A stretch of DNA of 52,512 nucleotides from Planctomycetaceae bacterium (GTDB lineage: Bacteria > Planctomycetota > Planctomycetia > Planctomycetales > Planctomycetaceae). The notes under the pieces are model-generated. The model did not search any database. It had not been told where the DNA came from and saw nothing but the letters and a program-made list of their open reading frames with translations. A program made the position numbers and the translations under genes. The stretch is from the NCBI GenBank assembly GCA_029243145.1, contig JAQWSQ010000028.1, positions 1 to 52,512 of the forward strand, written 5' to 3'. The stretch's first letter is position 1, and every line of letters begins with the position of its first letter. Shown piece after piece: positions 44,597-52,512 of the stretch.

Positions 44597-45424
44597 TCAC
44601 GTTATGAACTTCACTTCTACGCTACCAAACGGCGGTGCGTCGACTCGGATGCCGCAGTCCTCGGCAATTGGAATCAAACTCGGGATCGATCCGGTCAGGA
44701 TAGTCTGGCCGGCACTGAGTCGCTCGCCGCGGTCACGCACCGCTTCGGTTAACCATTTCAGCGATGAATTGATCGTTTGAATCAACGTCGGTCCGGCGCA
44801 CTCATCGAGCAGCCGGTCATCAGCGAAGATCGACAGTGCCACTGAATCAAAGGGGCGTTCACCGCAAATATCAGTGAGCCTGACACCGCTCCCCGCGACG
44901 ACCCCGGCGTGAATAGCGTTGTTGGCGATCAGTTCGCCTGCCGACGGCCGCTCACCTCGCATCACATGGTTGTGCAATTCGATCACGGGAAACACGCGAG
45001 CAACACATGCGGGAATCTCGACCTCGGAAAACTCTTTCTCGTTCGGTTCGCGAGACAGCTCCACCGCTAACTCGCCTTCGATCGCCAGGCTCGCGAATTC
45101 TTTTCGCGACAGCACAGTGCCCGACGAGTGTTGCTCCGAGTCATACAGCCGACCACTGACGCAATGATCGATCCCGAGCTGCGCCCGGATCGTCGGCGAC
45201 GTGCAACCAACCTTGTAACCGATCACCCGATCCCCACGACCGCAACGCAATTGCGCCACAGCCGACTGAAGTTCATACCCCTGCGCCACGTCCAGCACGA
45301 CCCCCTCGGCGAACATCGTGCCGGGCCTGCGCGCGTCGTAATCAGCGAGTTGACGAGACGCCCAATGCTGATTCTGTGATGTGACAGAGGCTTTCAATCG
45401 ACTATCGACTTTCGACTTTCTCAT
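44597..45424 (-). CDS. 2-keto-4-pentenoate hydratase / fumarylacetoacetase-fold protein
   Basis: 275 residues. ASRQLADYDARRPGTMFAEG, DRVIGYKVGCTSPTIRAQLG, EGELAVELSREPNEKE and AGQTILTGSIPSLIPI fit the MhpD-type hydratases, which add water to 2-hydroxypenta-2,4-dienoates from aromatic meta-cleavage, or the related decarboxylases. ATG 45424 overlaps the end of the dehalogenase gene by 23 bases, within a locally repetitive GAAAGTCG stretch. A later start is possible. Confidence 0.85.
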   Translation of the reverse strand: MRKSKVDSRLKASVTSQNQHWASRQLADYDARRPGTMFAEGVVLDVAQGYELQSAVAQLRCGRGDRVIGYKVGCTSPTIRAQLGIDHCVSGRLYDSEQHSSGTVLSRKEFASLAIEGELAVELSREPNEKEFSEVEIPACVARVFPVIELHNHVMRGERPSAGELIANNAIHAGVVAGSGVRLTDICGERPFDSVALSIFADDRLLDECAGPTLIQTINSSLKWLTEAVRDRGERLSAGQTILTGSIPSLIPIAEDCGIRVDAPPFGSVEVKFIT

Positions 45425-46070
45425 ATAGTTCGTTCAAGCTTTCGACTGTAACGCTGGGTTCTATTTCCCACGGATCAAAGACCGCTCTGTTGGACCGCTT
45501 AACCCATGCCGATTTCATGCCCGCCGAGACAGCACCGATCACGTCAAACGGATTGCCCGAAATCAACCACGCGTCATTTGAGTCGCCTGCTTCCCTCATG
45601 AAATAGTGGTAGACATCCGGGTTCGGCTTGAAGGTCTTCAGCGCGTCACAACTCACGACGCCCTCAAACCATTCACGCAGACCATTGGTCTGCAAGACTT
45701 CCTCGACTGCCTCGGAGCTGCCGTTGGAAAACGCAAAAAGGCGATGGCCTTCAGCCTTCAACCCGACCAGACTCTCTTCGACGTCTCCAAACGCAGGCAA
45801 CGCGCGATAGCTTTGCAGCAACGCGTCTTTCTGCCCTGCAGAAAAAGACACTTCGTATTCGGCGCAGCAATAATCCAGGGCATGACGCGTACAAGCCGCG
45901 AAGTTCTCGTAGCGCCGCATGAGCCCTCGCCGAAACGAATACTCAAGCTGCTTGCTACGCCAGGTTTGCGAAAACGTCTCAGCCTGTGAACCGATCCACT
46001 CGCGCAATCGGTCTACCACGCCGTCGGTATCGATCAGCGTTCCGTAGACATCAAACGCTAGTGTGGCCAT
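45402..46070 (-). CDS. Haloacid dehalogenase, type II (HAD superfamily)
   Basis: 222 residues. The nucleophile motif is LAFDVYGTLIDTDGVVDRLR (Asp7). FSNGSSEAVEEVLQTNGL supplies the motif II Ser, FKPNPDVYHYFMREAG the motif III Lys, and LISGNPFDVIGAVSAGMKSA the motif IV region. These match L-2-haloacid dehalogenases rather than general phosphatases. The enzyme would replace halogen by hydroxyl in 2-haloacids. With the hydratase and AhpD-like genes it suggests a small catabolic operon. Confidence 0.88.
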   Translation of the reverse strand: MATLAFDVYGTLIDTDGVVDRLREWIGSQAETFSQTWRSKQLEYSFRRGLMRRYENFAACTRHALDYCCAEYEVSFSAGQKDALLQSYRALPAFGDVEESLVGLKAEGHRLFAFSNGSSEAVEEVLQTNGLREWFEGVVSCDALKTFKPNPDVYHYFMREAGDSNDAWLISGNPFDVIGAVSAGMKSAWVKRSNRAVFDPWEIEPSVTVESLNELYEKVESR

Positions 46071-46286
46071 ACGCTTCGCTCCGGTCTCTACGTCTTCATT
46101 GAACTGTTCGCGTTATAACCCTATCGCTATGTAGGCGCGATCCTGCCATGTTGGCGCGACTTTCGTTTTGATGAGTCTGTTTTTTTCAGATTTGTTCATG
46201 GGGTGTTTTCCTTTTCTATTTGCCGGACTCCGACTGCGGTTTTGATTCGGCGGGAATTGAAGTTGTGGCAACGCTCTAATGGAACG

Positions 46287-47531
46287 TTACTCCAGATGAT
46301 CGCCGATGCCATTCTTGTTCTTGTCTGTAACGCCGGAGAGGGGATGCTCCACGACCGCTTTCCAGGCGATTTCGCGGAAGATTTTGTCGAGGTCGGCGCC
46401 TGGGAAGCTTGGGTTATCCTTGAACTTGATAGGCGCTGAAATGAGTTCAGGGGATTTGCCGTAGAGTGTCGCGTAGAAGACATAGCCCTCCAGACGCTCG
46501 AAGTCGGGAGCCAGGTGGCCGATTTTGTCTCTCCAGATAGAACGTTCTTTTCCGCCAATCACCTTGTACAGGCCTTCGACGCCGGGGAGTTCGCCCCGGA
46601 TGAAGCGTTTGGCGGCCTCTGTCATCGCTGCGTGCGTGGGAAGGATATAGACTTCATCAGTTGATTCGCGCAGCGTTTTCACGAGGCCTGCAAAGCTAGT
46701 GTTCGCGTTGGCGCTGAGTTGATCGTAGACCGCTTCGGTGAAGAACGCTTCAGATTCCGGGTTTGCTTTGAGGTTGAACACCTTCTGGACTTGACCCGGC
46801 GCAGGCCAAGCGTCGGAGAGAAAGAACTTCATGTCGGGATTGTATTTTGTGCAGAAATCGATCCAGCACGAGTAGAATTTCGGGCGATCCGTATAGGGGC
46901 CCCAGATCATGGCCTCCCACTCCGAGTTGGAAATAGCGGCCAGGAGCTTGGGCAGGGGCTTGCCATCGAATTCGAAGATGCCGTTTTCCTGCTCCCATTT
47001 GTAGCGCGCGCTTCCTTTGACGCCGCCGCCAACATGCAGGCACAGGGGCTGCTCGAAACCGGCGGCCCGGGAGATGAGGGGCAAGGTCTTGTAGCCGGGT
47101 ACCATGAAGCTGTGGCCCGTCCCCACGATGCGCATGATGCCAGCGGCAGGTTTGGGAAAGGAAAGAGCGTCGCTCACAGGTGGGCCCGCCGGGCCGCGCT
47201 TATAGATTGCCATAATCTCTTCAGGCGTTTTGAGGCTTACCGCGTGCGGCGGAAACTTTTCCTTCTCCCATCCGGGATCAAATCCCGCCCTCGTTTGTGC
47301 TGCTGCGGCCGGGCGCGCATTGCCCTGCTTGGATTGTTCGAACTGTTGGCGGGCGGCTTTAAACTCCTCCTGGGTCAGCTTGCCATCGCCGTTCGCATCC
47401 GCTTTCGGAAAACGCTTGAGCATTTTTGCCAATCGCGATTCGGAGAGCTGTTGAGCTTGTGCATTTGAGAACGGCGCGGTTATCGCCAGGGCGAGGATCG
47501 CAAGGAGCAGGATTGAGCGGTGATTGTTCAT
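46287..47531 (-). CDS. Secreted EF-hand protein of unknown function
   Basis: 414 residues. A signal peptide (SILLLAILALAITAPFSNAQ) is followed by one EF-hand (DANGDGKLTQEEF, about residues 45-57). Then comes a globular domain with IVGTGHSFMVPGYKTLPLIS, LCLHVGGGVKGSARYKWEQE and YILPTHAAMTEAAKRF. The opening VGTGHSFM with a later LPTHAA suggests an SGNH-hydrolase-like or sulfatase-associated protein, but I cannot place it with certainty. A second calcium-loop-like sequence DKNKNGIGDHLE closes the protein. It follows the large haem protein by about 95 bases on the same strand. Confidence 0.75.
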   Translation of the reverse strand: MNNHRSILLLAILALAITAPFSNAQAQQLSESRLAKMLKRFPKADANGDGKLTQEEFKAARQQFEQSKQGNARPAAAAQTRAGFDPGWEKEKFPPHAVSLKTPEEIMAIYKRGPAGPPVSDALSFPKPAAGIMRIVGTGHSFMVPGYKTLPLISRAAGFEQPLCLHVGGGVKGSARYKWEQENGIFEFDGKPLPKLLAAISNSEWEAMIWGPYTDRPKFYSCWIDFCTKYNPDMKFFLSDAWPAPGQVQKVFNLKANPESEAFFTEAVYDQLSANANTSFAGLVKTLRESTDEVYILPTHAAMTEAAKRFIRGELPGVEGLYKVIGGKERSIWRDKIGHLAPDFERLEGYVFYATLYGKSPELISAPIKFKDNPSFPGADLDKIFREIAWKAVVEHPLSGVTDKNKNGIGDHLE

Positions 47532-47625
47532 GGCTGTTCGATTCCTTTGATTTGGGATTGAGGGTGTTGAGAAGTTAGTTTTTCTTAATCGGGCTCCAGC
47601 GACTTGTTGAACTTTTCGATTGGGA

Positions 47626-50600
47626 TTAGTTGCCGTTCTTGGCTTTGGCTCCTGAGCGGATTTTGGCCGTTGCCGCCTTGTACTTCTTCAATTGTTCTTC
47701 GTCCAGAATCTTGGCGAGACCGGCCTGAAACCTCTTCCCGATAGCCTGTATTGTTTTGCGATCCTTTGATGCCTGCGCTTCCTTCATCAAGGGCTGCATC
47801 GTTTTTTGGAGCTCCTGGACTTGGACCTTCTGTTCCCGGCTGAGACCAACGCCGGCGAACGGGTCAGGGCGGTTGCCTTTTCCCTTCTGATTTTCAGGTG
47901 TTGCCCCCGCTCGAACAGGCAATTGTTTCGCGGTAGTAGATTGATCATCGGTGGCGCTCAACATAATTTTGAGGTCGTCAATTTCAATGCCGCTTTCGCC
48001 ACCGTTCAGCATGAATAACAGCATGTTTTTTCGGAATGCAATGCCAGGGCGCTGGAGGGTTTTAGTCCAGCGATTGTTGTCCAGTCGGATCACCACGCCG
48101 TCGCCTTTAAAGACCAGTTGCAGGTTGTGCCAGTTCTTGTCCTGTAGGTCGACGGCCTCTGGTTTGAGTTTCTCAGATACCCGATAGGCGCCACTGACTG
48201 TATCGGGTGGCCTGTCCTTCTCCTGTGGGCGTTGCTTTCTCCGCTGAGCGATAGCCTTGAGCAGCTTCGGATCTTTCGGGTTCTTCGTATGTGCATCGAC
48301 TTGAATATGCACCGAGTTTCTCAACAACCGCACCCGCAACATATGATCTTGCCCACCAAAACCATCGTCTCCATCGATAAACAGCCAGAGCATCTTACCG
48401 TCGCCCAAATGCCTATAGCGAAAGGAAATGGAGCAATCGATTTCATCGATGGGAATGCCTACAAATGGCGAATATTTGCCGCCGCTATGGCCGCGGGTCC
48501 ACATAGCGCCATTGCGTATCGTCGTGTATTCGGGGCTGAACCTAAGAAAACGGCTGGGATCGACTTTGTCGAAGGGCTCGTGTCCTTTGAACGGTTGCTT
48601 GATTGATGCGTCAGCAGGCGATTGGACATTCGTGTCCTTACTTCCCAAAGCAGGTTGAAAACCCGCGCTCCTTTTTAAAACGTCACTACCTTTGGGTTCG
48701 CTGTAGAGATTATTCATAAAAGTTCGGCTGGAGATCAAATCCAGAACCAGCCCCTTGAAGCCGTCACCATCCAGTCGAGATTGCGTGACGAGTTGTTTAA
48801 CTTCTTGCTTTTCCGAATAGTTCAAGACGCGGCCAGTCGCGTAGGTAAGCAACTTTTCTGACAAGCAGTTGCCAAAGTAATCGACGTTGGCAACAAGCCA
48901 CCGCTTAAAGGCGGCAGTATCCTGAATTCTGGTACCGTCGAAGAGCTCGCCTGAAGCGTCGATGGGCTTTTGGGTGGCGGGCCAGACGTCCCGCCACTTA
49001 CCGATGGGATCGTAATTTTCCAACATAAAGCCGACGGGGTCGATGAGTCGGTGGCAGGATGCGCATGATGCGTCGGTGGTGTGTTTGGCCAGGAGTTCCC
49101 GTGGCGTGGTGGCGCCCCGGGTATCCGGCGTAAGGGCGGGGACGTCCTGGGGCGGCTCAGGCGTCGGCATACCTAAGACATTTTCCAAGACCCAGGCGCC
49201 GCGCAATACCGCTTGCGTATCGACGCCGTTAGCCGTTGCCATCATCACAGCGGATTGCCCCAATATCCCGCCGTGGCGATGTCCCTTGGGGAGAGCGATG
49301 CGTTCCAGCTTCAGACGTTTTATGTTTTCGATAGATTTGCGTTTCGGACCCGGCCCCAGCCCGTAGATTCGGTGGGAGAAACTTGGCGTCGTATAGGTAA
49401 AATCCGGATCGATGAAGCTGCTGACGGGCAGATCTTTTGAAAGAATCTCGCAGAAGAAGTGAAACGTCTCCCGCTTGGCCGTTTCCGTATCGAGTGCTGA
49501 AAACTCGAACTTGGGGTCCGGCATGATGCCGTCGAGATCTCCCACGTTGAGCCATTGACTGACAAAACTGGTAATCATCGGCGCATCGTACGTCGTGGGC
49601 ATTAAGCGTTTGGCTTCGGCACGCAAAATTTGCGGATTCCGCAACTGCGACTGGGATGCGAGCTGCAACAAGCGGTCATCTGGTGGTTGCTTCGTGAGAA
49701 AGTAGGATAAACGGGCGGCCAGATCGAAATCGTCGAGCTGATCGCCGTTGTAGCAACGGTACAAGAATCGCGGCGATATGTGAATCTTCCGCAGCAGCAG
49801 ATGCATGGTCGCGTCCGCGTCATGCCCTTCGGCAAACGACTGTTTAGCGATTTTCATATAGGTCGCGATGGTTTCTTCGCTGACGGGACGCCGAAATGCG
49901 CGCGGCAGAAAGCGCCGCAGAAAAGGCTCGATCATTGCCTCTCCAGAGCCTTTGCCGGCTTGGATGCCGAGCACCTCGAGTTTGAGCTTAGCCGCGGTTT
50001 CATCGGATCGAGAGGGAATCAACTTCAGCGGTCCAGTGACACTGGCTGCATGCAGCTGCAGAGCGGGACCGTTCTCGAAGTAATCGGGGGCAAGATACTC
50101 GTAGAATCGGCGCGAAAATGGAAGCGCGTCTTTCGCGCCTGGCGGATTCCGAAAAAACCGAAAGATTTTTGCCGTGGTTTTGGGGTCGCGAGCTGCGGCG
50201 CTAACGTCCAGCTTTGGATCGTTCATTTGGTTCTGAAAGTGCTGCCACCCCTTGCCTAATCCGCGGACGACTGATGGGTGAGATGTGGCAAGAGGGCCAA
50301 AGGTGGCGTTCCATACCGCGTGAAAGCGTTTGTCTATTTTGAAGCGTTCACGCAGGTGCGCTTCGAAAGGTTCGGCTTCAAAATCAATGGGAGCATTCTT
50401 GAAGTGAAAGATCAGGGTCTGCCCAGCATAGAGATTCGCATCAAAATGAACGGTCTTGGGGGTGCTGGAGTCGACCCTCATTTCTTTTAGAAGACGAAAC
50501 GTCTCGTAGCCGGCCCGGGGACTGGCGGTGCTTTCGGTTGCGCGAACGTGGAGTATCATCGGTTCCCGCATGAAATTGCCTCGTTTTGCATTGAAGGCCG

Positions 50601-51375
50601 ACGTTTTAATTTCGATGCGGTAGGTGCCGGCCACTTTGGCGTCGAACTGATCCAGCCAGGTGCCGCTGAAAGCTTTGAAGTCTGTGCGGGAGACGAGGCG
50701 CAGCGCATCACCGTGAATGGAGGAGGCAGAATAGCTCTTGGCCATGTCTTCCGGGCCGGCTTTGTGGGTTGTTGGCTGCAGATCTAGAGACCGCTTGCGG
50801 GGATAAAAGAGGTCGGCAACCGTTACGGCAGTTTCGGAATAAGCTTCCAACAGATCGGGAGAGGTAACCAGGCCTTCGCTGAGGTTGTCGAAACCGTGAA
50901 GCTCGTTGTCTTCTGGAAAACCCAGCGGCAATTTGGCCCCTCCCTGTTGGAACAGTGCGCGAATGGTGTTGCGGTATTCGTCGCGACTCAATCGGCGTGC
51001 TTTGGTGACGCCAAAAATTGGCGTCTCAGACAATTCTTTTGCAATCCAATCGCTAAATTGCGTGCGCTCCGCTTCTCTTGGTTGTGACTCTTTCTTTGGC
51101 GGCATCATCTTATCGTGATTGGCCGTGCGTACCTTTTCCCAAAACGTGCGATCCGCTTCTGACTTCCAGTCCACAGAATCACGCTCCAGATGGATCTCGC
51201 CTGTCTTGGTATCCTTATCGTGACAGTCGATACAGTACGTGTTTACATAGGCAACCGCATGCGGGGGCATCAACGTCTCTGCTGTCAAAGCTGCCGGCAG
51301 TGCCAAGGCAAGCATCACGCCAGCAACTGCGAGTAACGGAAACTGTTTTTCGGGTTTGGGCGATCGGCTGGACAT
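47626..51375 (-). CDS. Large secreted haem protein with DUF1587/1592/1588/1585 domains and a LamG-like domain
   Basis: 1249 residues from ATG 51375, which shares its A with the stop of the upstream gene (TGATG); GGAG lies 7 bases before. A signal peptide is followed by a cytochrome-like PSCyt1 segment with haem motif CIDCH (about residue 50). Next are DUF1587 (RRLSRDEYRNTIRALF), DUF1595/1592 (RFLPRAFRRPVSEETI, LAARLSYFLTKQPPDDRLL), DUF1588 with a second haem motif CASCH and RLIDPVGFMLENYDPIGKWR, and DUF1585 (LSEKLLTYATGRVLNYSEK). Residues about 930-1160 form a LamG/3-keto-disaccharide-hydrolase-like domain. The tail (LSREQKVQVQELQKTMQPLM) is a Spy-like helix. In planctomycetes such proteins pair with DUF1552 proteins; the role is unknown. 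Confidence 0.92.
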   Translation of the reverse strand: MSSRSPKPEKQFPLLAVAGVMLALALPAALTAETLMPPHAVAYVNTYCIDCHDKDTKTGEIHLERDSVDWKSEADRTFWEKVRTANHDKMMPPKKESQPREAERTQFSDWIAKELSETPIFGVTKARRLSRDEYRNTIRALFQQGGAKLPLGFPEDNELHGFDNLSEGLVTSPDLLEAYSETAVTVADLFYPRKRSLDLQPTTHKAGPEDMAKSYSASSIHGDALRLVSRTDFKAFSGTWLDQFDAKVAGTYRIEIKTSAFNAKRGNFMREPMILHVRATESTASPRAGYETFRLLKEMRVDSSTPKTVHFDANLYAGQTLIFHFKNAPIDFEAEPFEAHLRERFKIDKRFHAVWNATFGPLATSHPSVVRGLGKGWQHFQNQMNDPKLDVSAAARDPKTTAKIFRFFRNPPGAKDALPFSRRFYEYLAPDYFENGPALQLHAASVTGPLKLIPSRSDETAAKLKLEVLGIQAGKGSGEAMIEPFLRRFLPRAFRRPVSEETIATYMKIAKQSFAEGHDADATMHLLLRKIHISPRFLYRCYNGDQLDDFDLAARLSYFLTKQPPDDRLLQLASQSQLRNPQILRAEAKRLMPTTYDAPMITSFVSQWLNVGDLDGIMPDPKFEFSALDTETAKRETFHFFCEILSKDLPVSSFIDPDFTYTTPSFSHRIYGLGPGPKRKSIENIKRLKLERIALPKGHRHGGILGQSAVMMATANGVDTQAVLRGAWVLENVLGMPTPEPPQDVPALTPDTRGATTPRELLAKHTTDASCASCHRLIDPVGFMLENYDPIGKWRDVWPATQKPIDASGELFDGTRIQDTAAFKRWLVANVDYFGNCLSEKLLTYATGRVLNYSEKQEVKQLVTQSRLDGDGFKGLVLDLISSRTFMNNLYSEPKGSDVLKRSAGFQPALGSKDTNVQSPADASIKQPFKGHEPFDKVDPSRFLRFSPEYTTIRNGAMWTRGHSGGKYSPFVGIPIDEIDCSISFRYRHLGDGKMLWLFIDGDDGFGGQDHMLRVRLLRNSVHIQVDAHTKNPKDPKLLKAIAQRRKQRPQEKDRPPDTVSGAYRVSEKLKPEAVDLQDKNWHNLQLVFKGDGVVIRLDNNRWTKTLQRPGIAFRKNMLLFMLNGGESGIEIDDLKIMLSATDDQSTTAKQLPVRAGATPENQKGKGNRPDPFAGVGLSREQKVQVQELQKTMQPLMKEAQASKDRKTIQAIGKRFQAGLAKILDEEQLKKYKAATAKIRSGAKAKNGN

Positions 51376-52512
51376 CAAACGCTCCATAAGCTGTTGAGGT
51401 TTCTTGATGCGTTTGAAAAGGAATCACAATCGATCCCGAGCTGTTGCTGAATCGTTATGTAGAGATCGCCCAGGAGATAAGATTCACTGCCAGCAGCGAT
51501 ATGTTGGCCATGGCGAGCGCCACCGCCGGCTACGAGGGTTGGCAAGTCTTTATTGGAATGGCGGCTTGCATCCCCCATGCCCGTCCCCAGTAGAACCAGC
51601 GTACTGTCCAGCAGTGGATTTCCTTCGGCATCCTTCTTCTCTTTGAGCTGATTTAGAAACTCATTGAAGCACTTCATGTGAGTCTGTTCGACGGTAATCA
51701 GATCGCGAATGCGCGACGGATTGTTGCCGTGATGAGAGAGACTGTGGTAACCCTCACTTTAGGTTTCGCCATCAATGGTGAAAACGGGGCCACCACCGCC
51801 CAGGGCCAAAGAAAGCACACGACTGGATCCGTTTTGGATGGCCAAGACCATCAGGTCGTACATCAATTTGGCGCAGTCCATCTGCTGCCTCGCCGCAATC
51901 GGGTCGCTCTCAGGCAACTTGTAGCGTGTGGTGGGAACCGGGTCGTTGATGTGGGCGAGGCGCTTGCTCAATCGCTTTTCCACGCTGCGAAGTGCGGTGA
52001 AATATTCGTCAAGGGCATCGCTGTCGAAAGCTGAGACCTTCTTCTGCAACCGGTTGGCGTCTTCCAGCACATAGTCCATGGACGACTTACCGCTTCGGAG
52101 AATGTGTTCCTGGTGCTTGAGGTCCGCCTTGCTGATGAACATTTTGTTGTAAAAGACCGAGGGCCGGTTGATGGAAGGCAACCTCGTGCCTTGTTTCGAG
52201 AAACTCATGGCAGCCATTCCCGATCCAGCCGTCAATTGAACCGAGGTGAACCGACTCTCCGAACCAATCTTGTCGGCAATAATCTGATCCAGAGAGTAGC
52301 TCCCCACCTTCTGCCCACATAAAAAATTCGACCAGTTGTTATGTCCGTTCGGCGCTTGATGATCCAGGCCGGAAAAGATCGTAAAGTCGTTTCGGTGCTT
52401 CGCCAGAGGCTCCAGCACTTCTGGCATGAGATAACCCGTCCCAACTTCCTTCGGATAGAACCCTTTCTGATACCAGCCGAGATTTGAACCGATAGCAACA
52501 AAGGTTTTCGCT
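51375..52512 (-). pseudogene. DUF1552 family protein gene, interrupted by one in-frame TAA and cut by the window edge
   Basis: The frame enters from the right edge and encodes a DUF1552 protein: PEVLEPLAKHRNDFTIFSGL, DHQAPNGHNNWSNFLCG, SLDQIIADKIG, SSMDYVLEDANRLQKKVSAF and SRVLSLALGGGGPVFTIDGE. At 51759-51761 a TAA interrupts it. With no frame change it continues SEGYHSLSHHGNNPSRIRDL, then ITVEQTHMKCFNEFLNQL and LGTGMGDASRHSNKDLPTLV, the normal family ending. The stop overlaps the next gene start (TGATG). The single TAA looks like a recent nonsense change. The 5-prime end lies outside the window. Confidence 0.85.

Noticed and set aside
44039..44752. Plus-strand frame of 237 codons
   Set aside because: It runs antisense across the AhpD-like and hydratase genes, whose motifs are clear, and its translation is rich in Arg, Ser and Cys without any motif.
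212..52512. Reassignment of UAA to an amino acid in this organism
   Set aside because: Several intact genes end in TAA with neighbours, tandem stops or terminators right behind (sulfatase, the metallohydrolase at 854, feoB), so UAA works as a stop here.

Overview
The window reads as a chromosomal segment of a planctomycete, most likely of the order Planctomycetales (Gimesia/Rubinisphaera/Thalassoglobus-like; this is inference from gene content, no search was run). The evidence is a secreted sulfatase with C-terminal EF-hands, a DUF1587/1592/1588/1585 haem protein next to a DUF1552 protein, a DUF1570-type HExxH protein, a FlgI-like lipoprotein with HEAT repeats, and many secreted proteins of unknown function. 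No tRNA, rRNA or CRISPR array was recognised.

Layout. 0-8 kb: a small membrane-protein gene broken by one in-frame TAA, a secreted CehA/McbA-type metallohydrolase, a two-domain dehydroquinase/shikimate-dehydrogenase-like protein lacking key catalytic residues in both halves, a family 5 uracil-DNA glycosylase, an orphan ABC-2 permease and purM. 8-16 kb: secreted fasciclin, sulfatase, DUF1570, prenyltransferase-repeat and TPR-like proteins. 16-22 kb: a DegT-type aminotransferase and an iron-uptake cluster (feoA, feoA, feoB, Cys-rich membrane protein, YHS-like secreted protein) headed by a perfect 7-1-7 palindrome shaped like a Fur box. 22-29 kb: FlgI-like lipoprotein, SMC with an acidic insertion, and an HTH-receiver protein ended by a strong terminator.

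29.3-31.3 kb is a gene-poor zone of intergenic repeats, a truncated VOC-family gene copy and a possible decayed gene. 31-43 kb holds a VOC protein, kbl and tdh (threonine to glycine; kbl is flanked by near-identical repeats), an AI-2E-type permease, a secreted metallo-beta-lactamase-fold protein, a coiled-coil PD-(D/E)XK-like protein with three internal repeats, a second VOC gene broken by TAA, a CorC_HlyC-domain fragment, an alpha/beta hydrolase, and a GxxExxY gene bracketed by inverted repeats.

At about 43.37 kb a comM gene is cut at its Walker A motif. After it come about 760 bases of hairpin-rich non-coding DNA and a truncated thioesterase-like remnant, then a visibly more GC-rich minus-strand catabolic group (AhpD-like, hydratase, haloacid dehalogenase). 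The last 6 kb is a minus-strand set: DUF1552 (broken by TAA and running off the edge), the large haem protein coupled by TGATG, and a secreted EF-hand protein.

Two themes stand out. Three separate conserved reading frames are each interrupted by exactly one in-frame TAA. Several families of short intergenic repeats, one resembling sequences around the GxxExxY gene, are scattered from 18 to 42 kb. All identifications rest on reading motifs by eye; database searches were not available.
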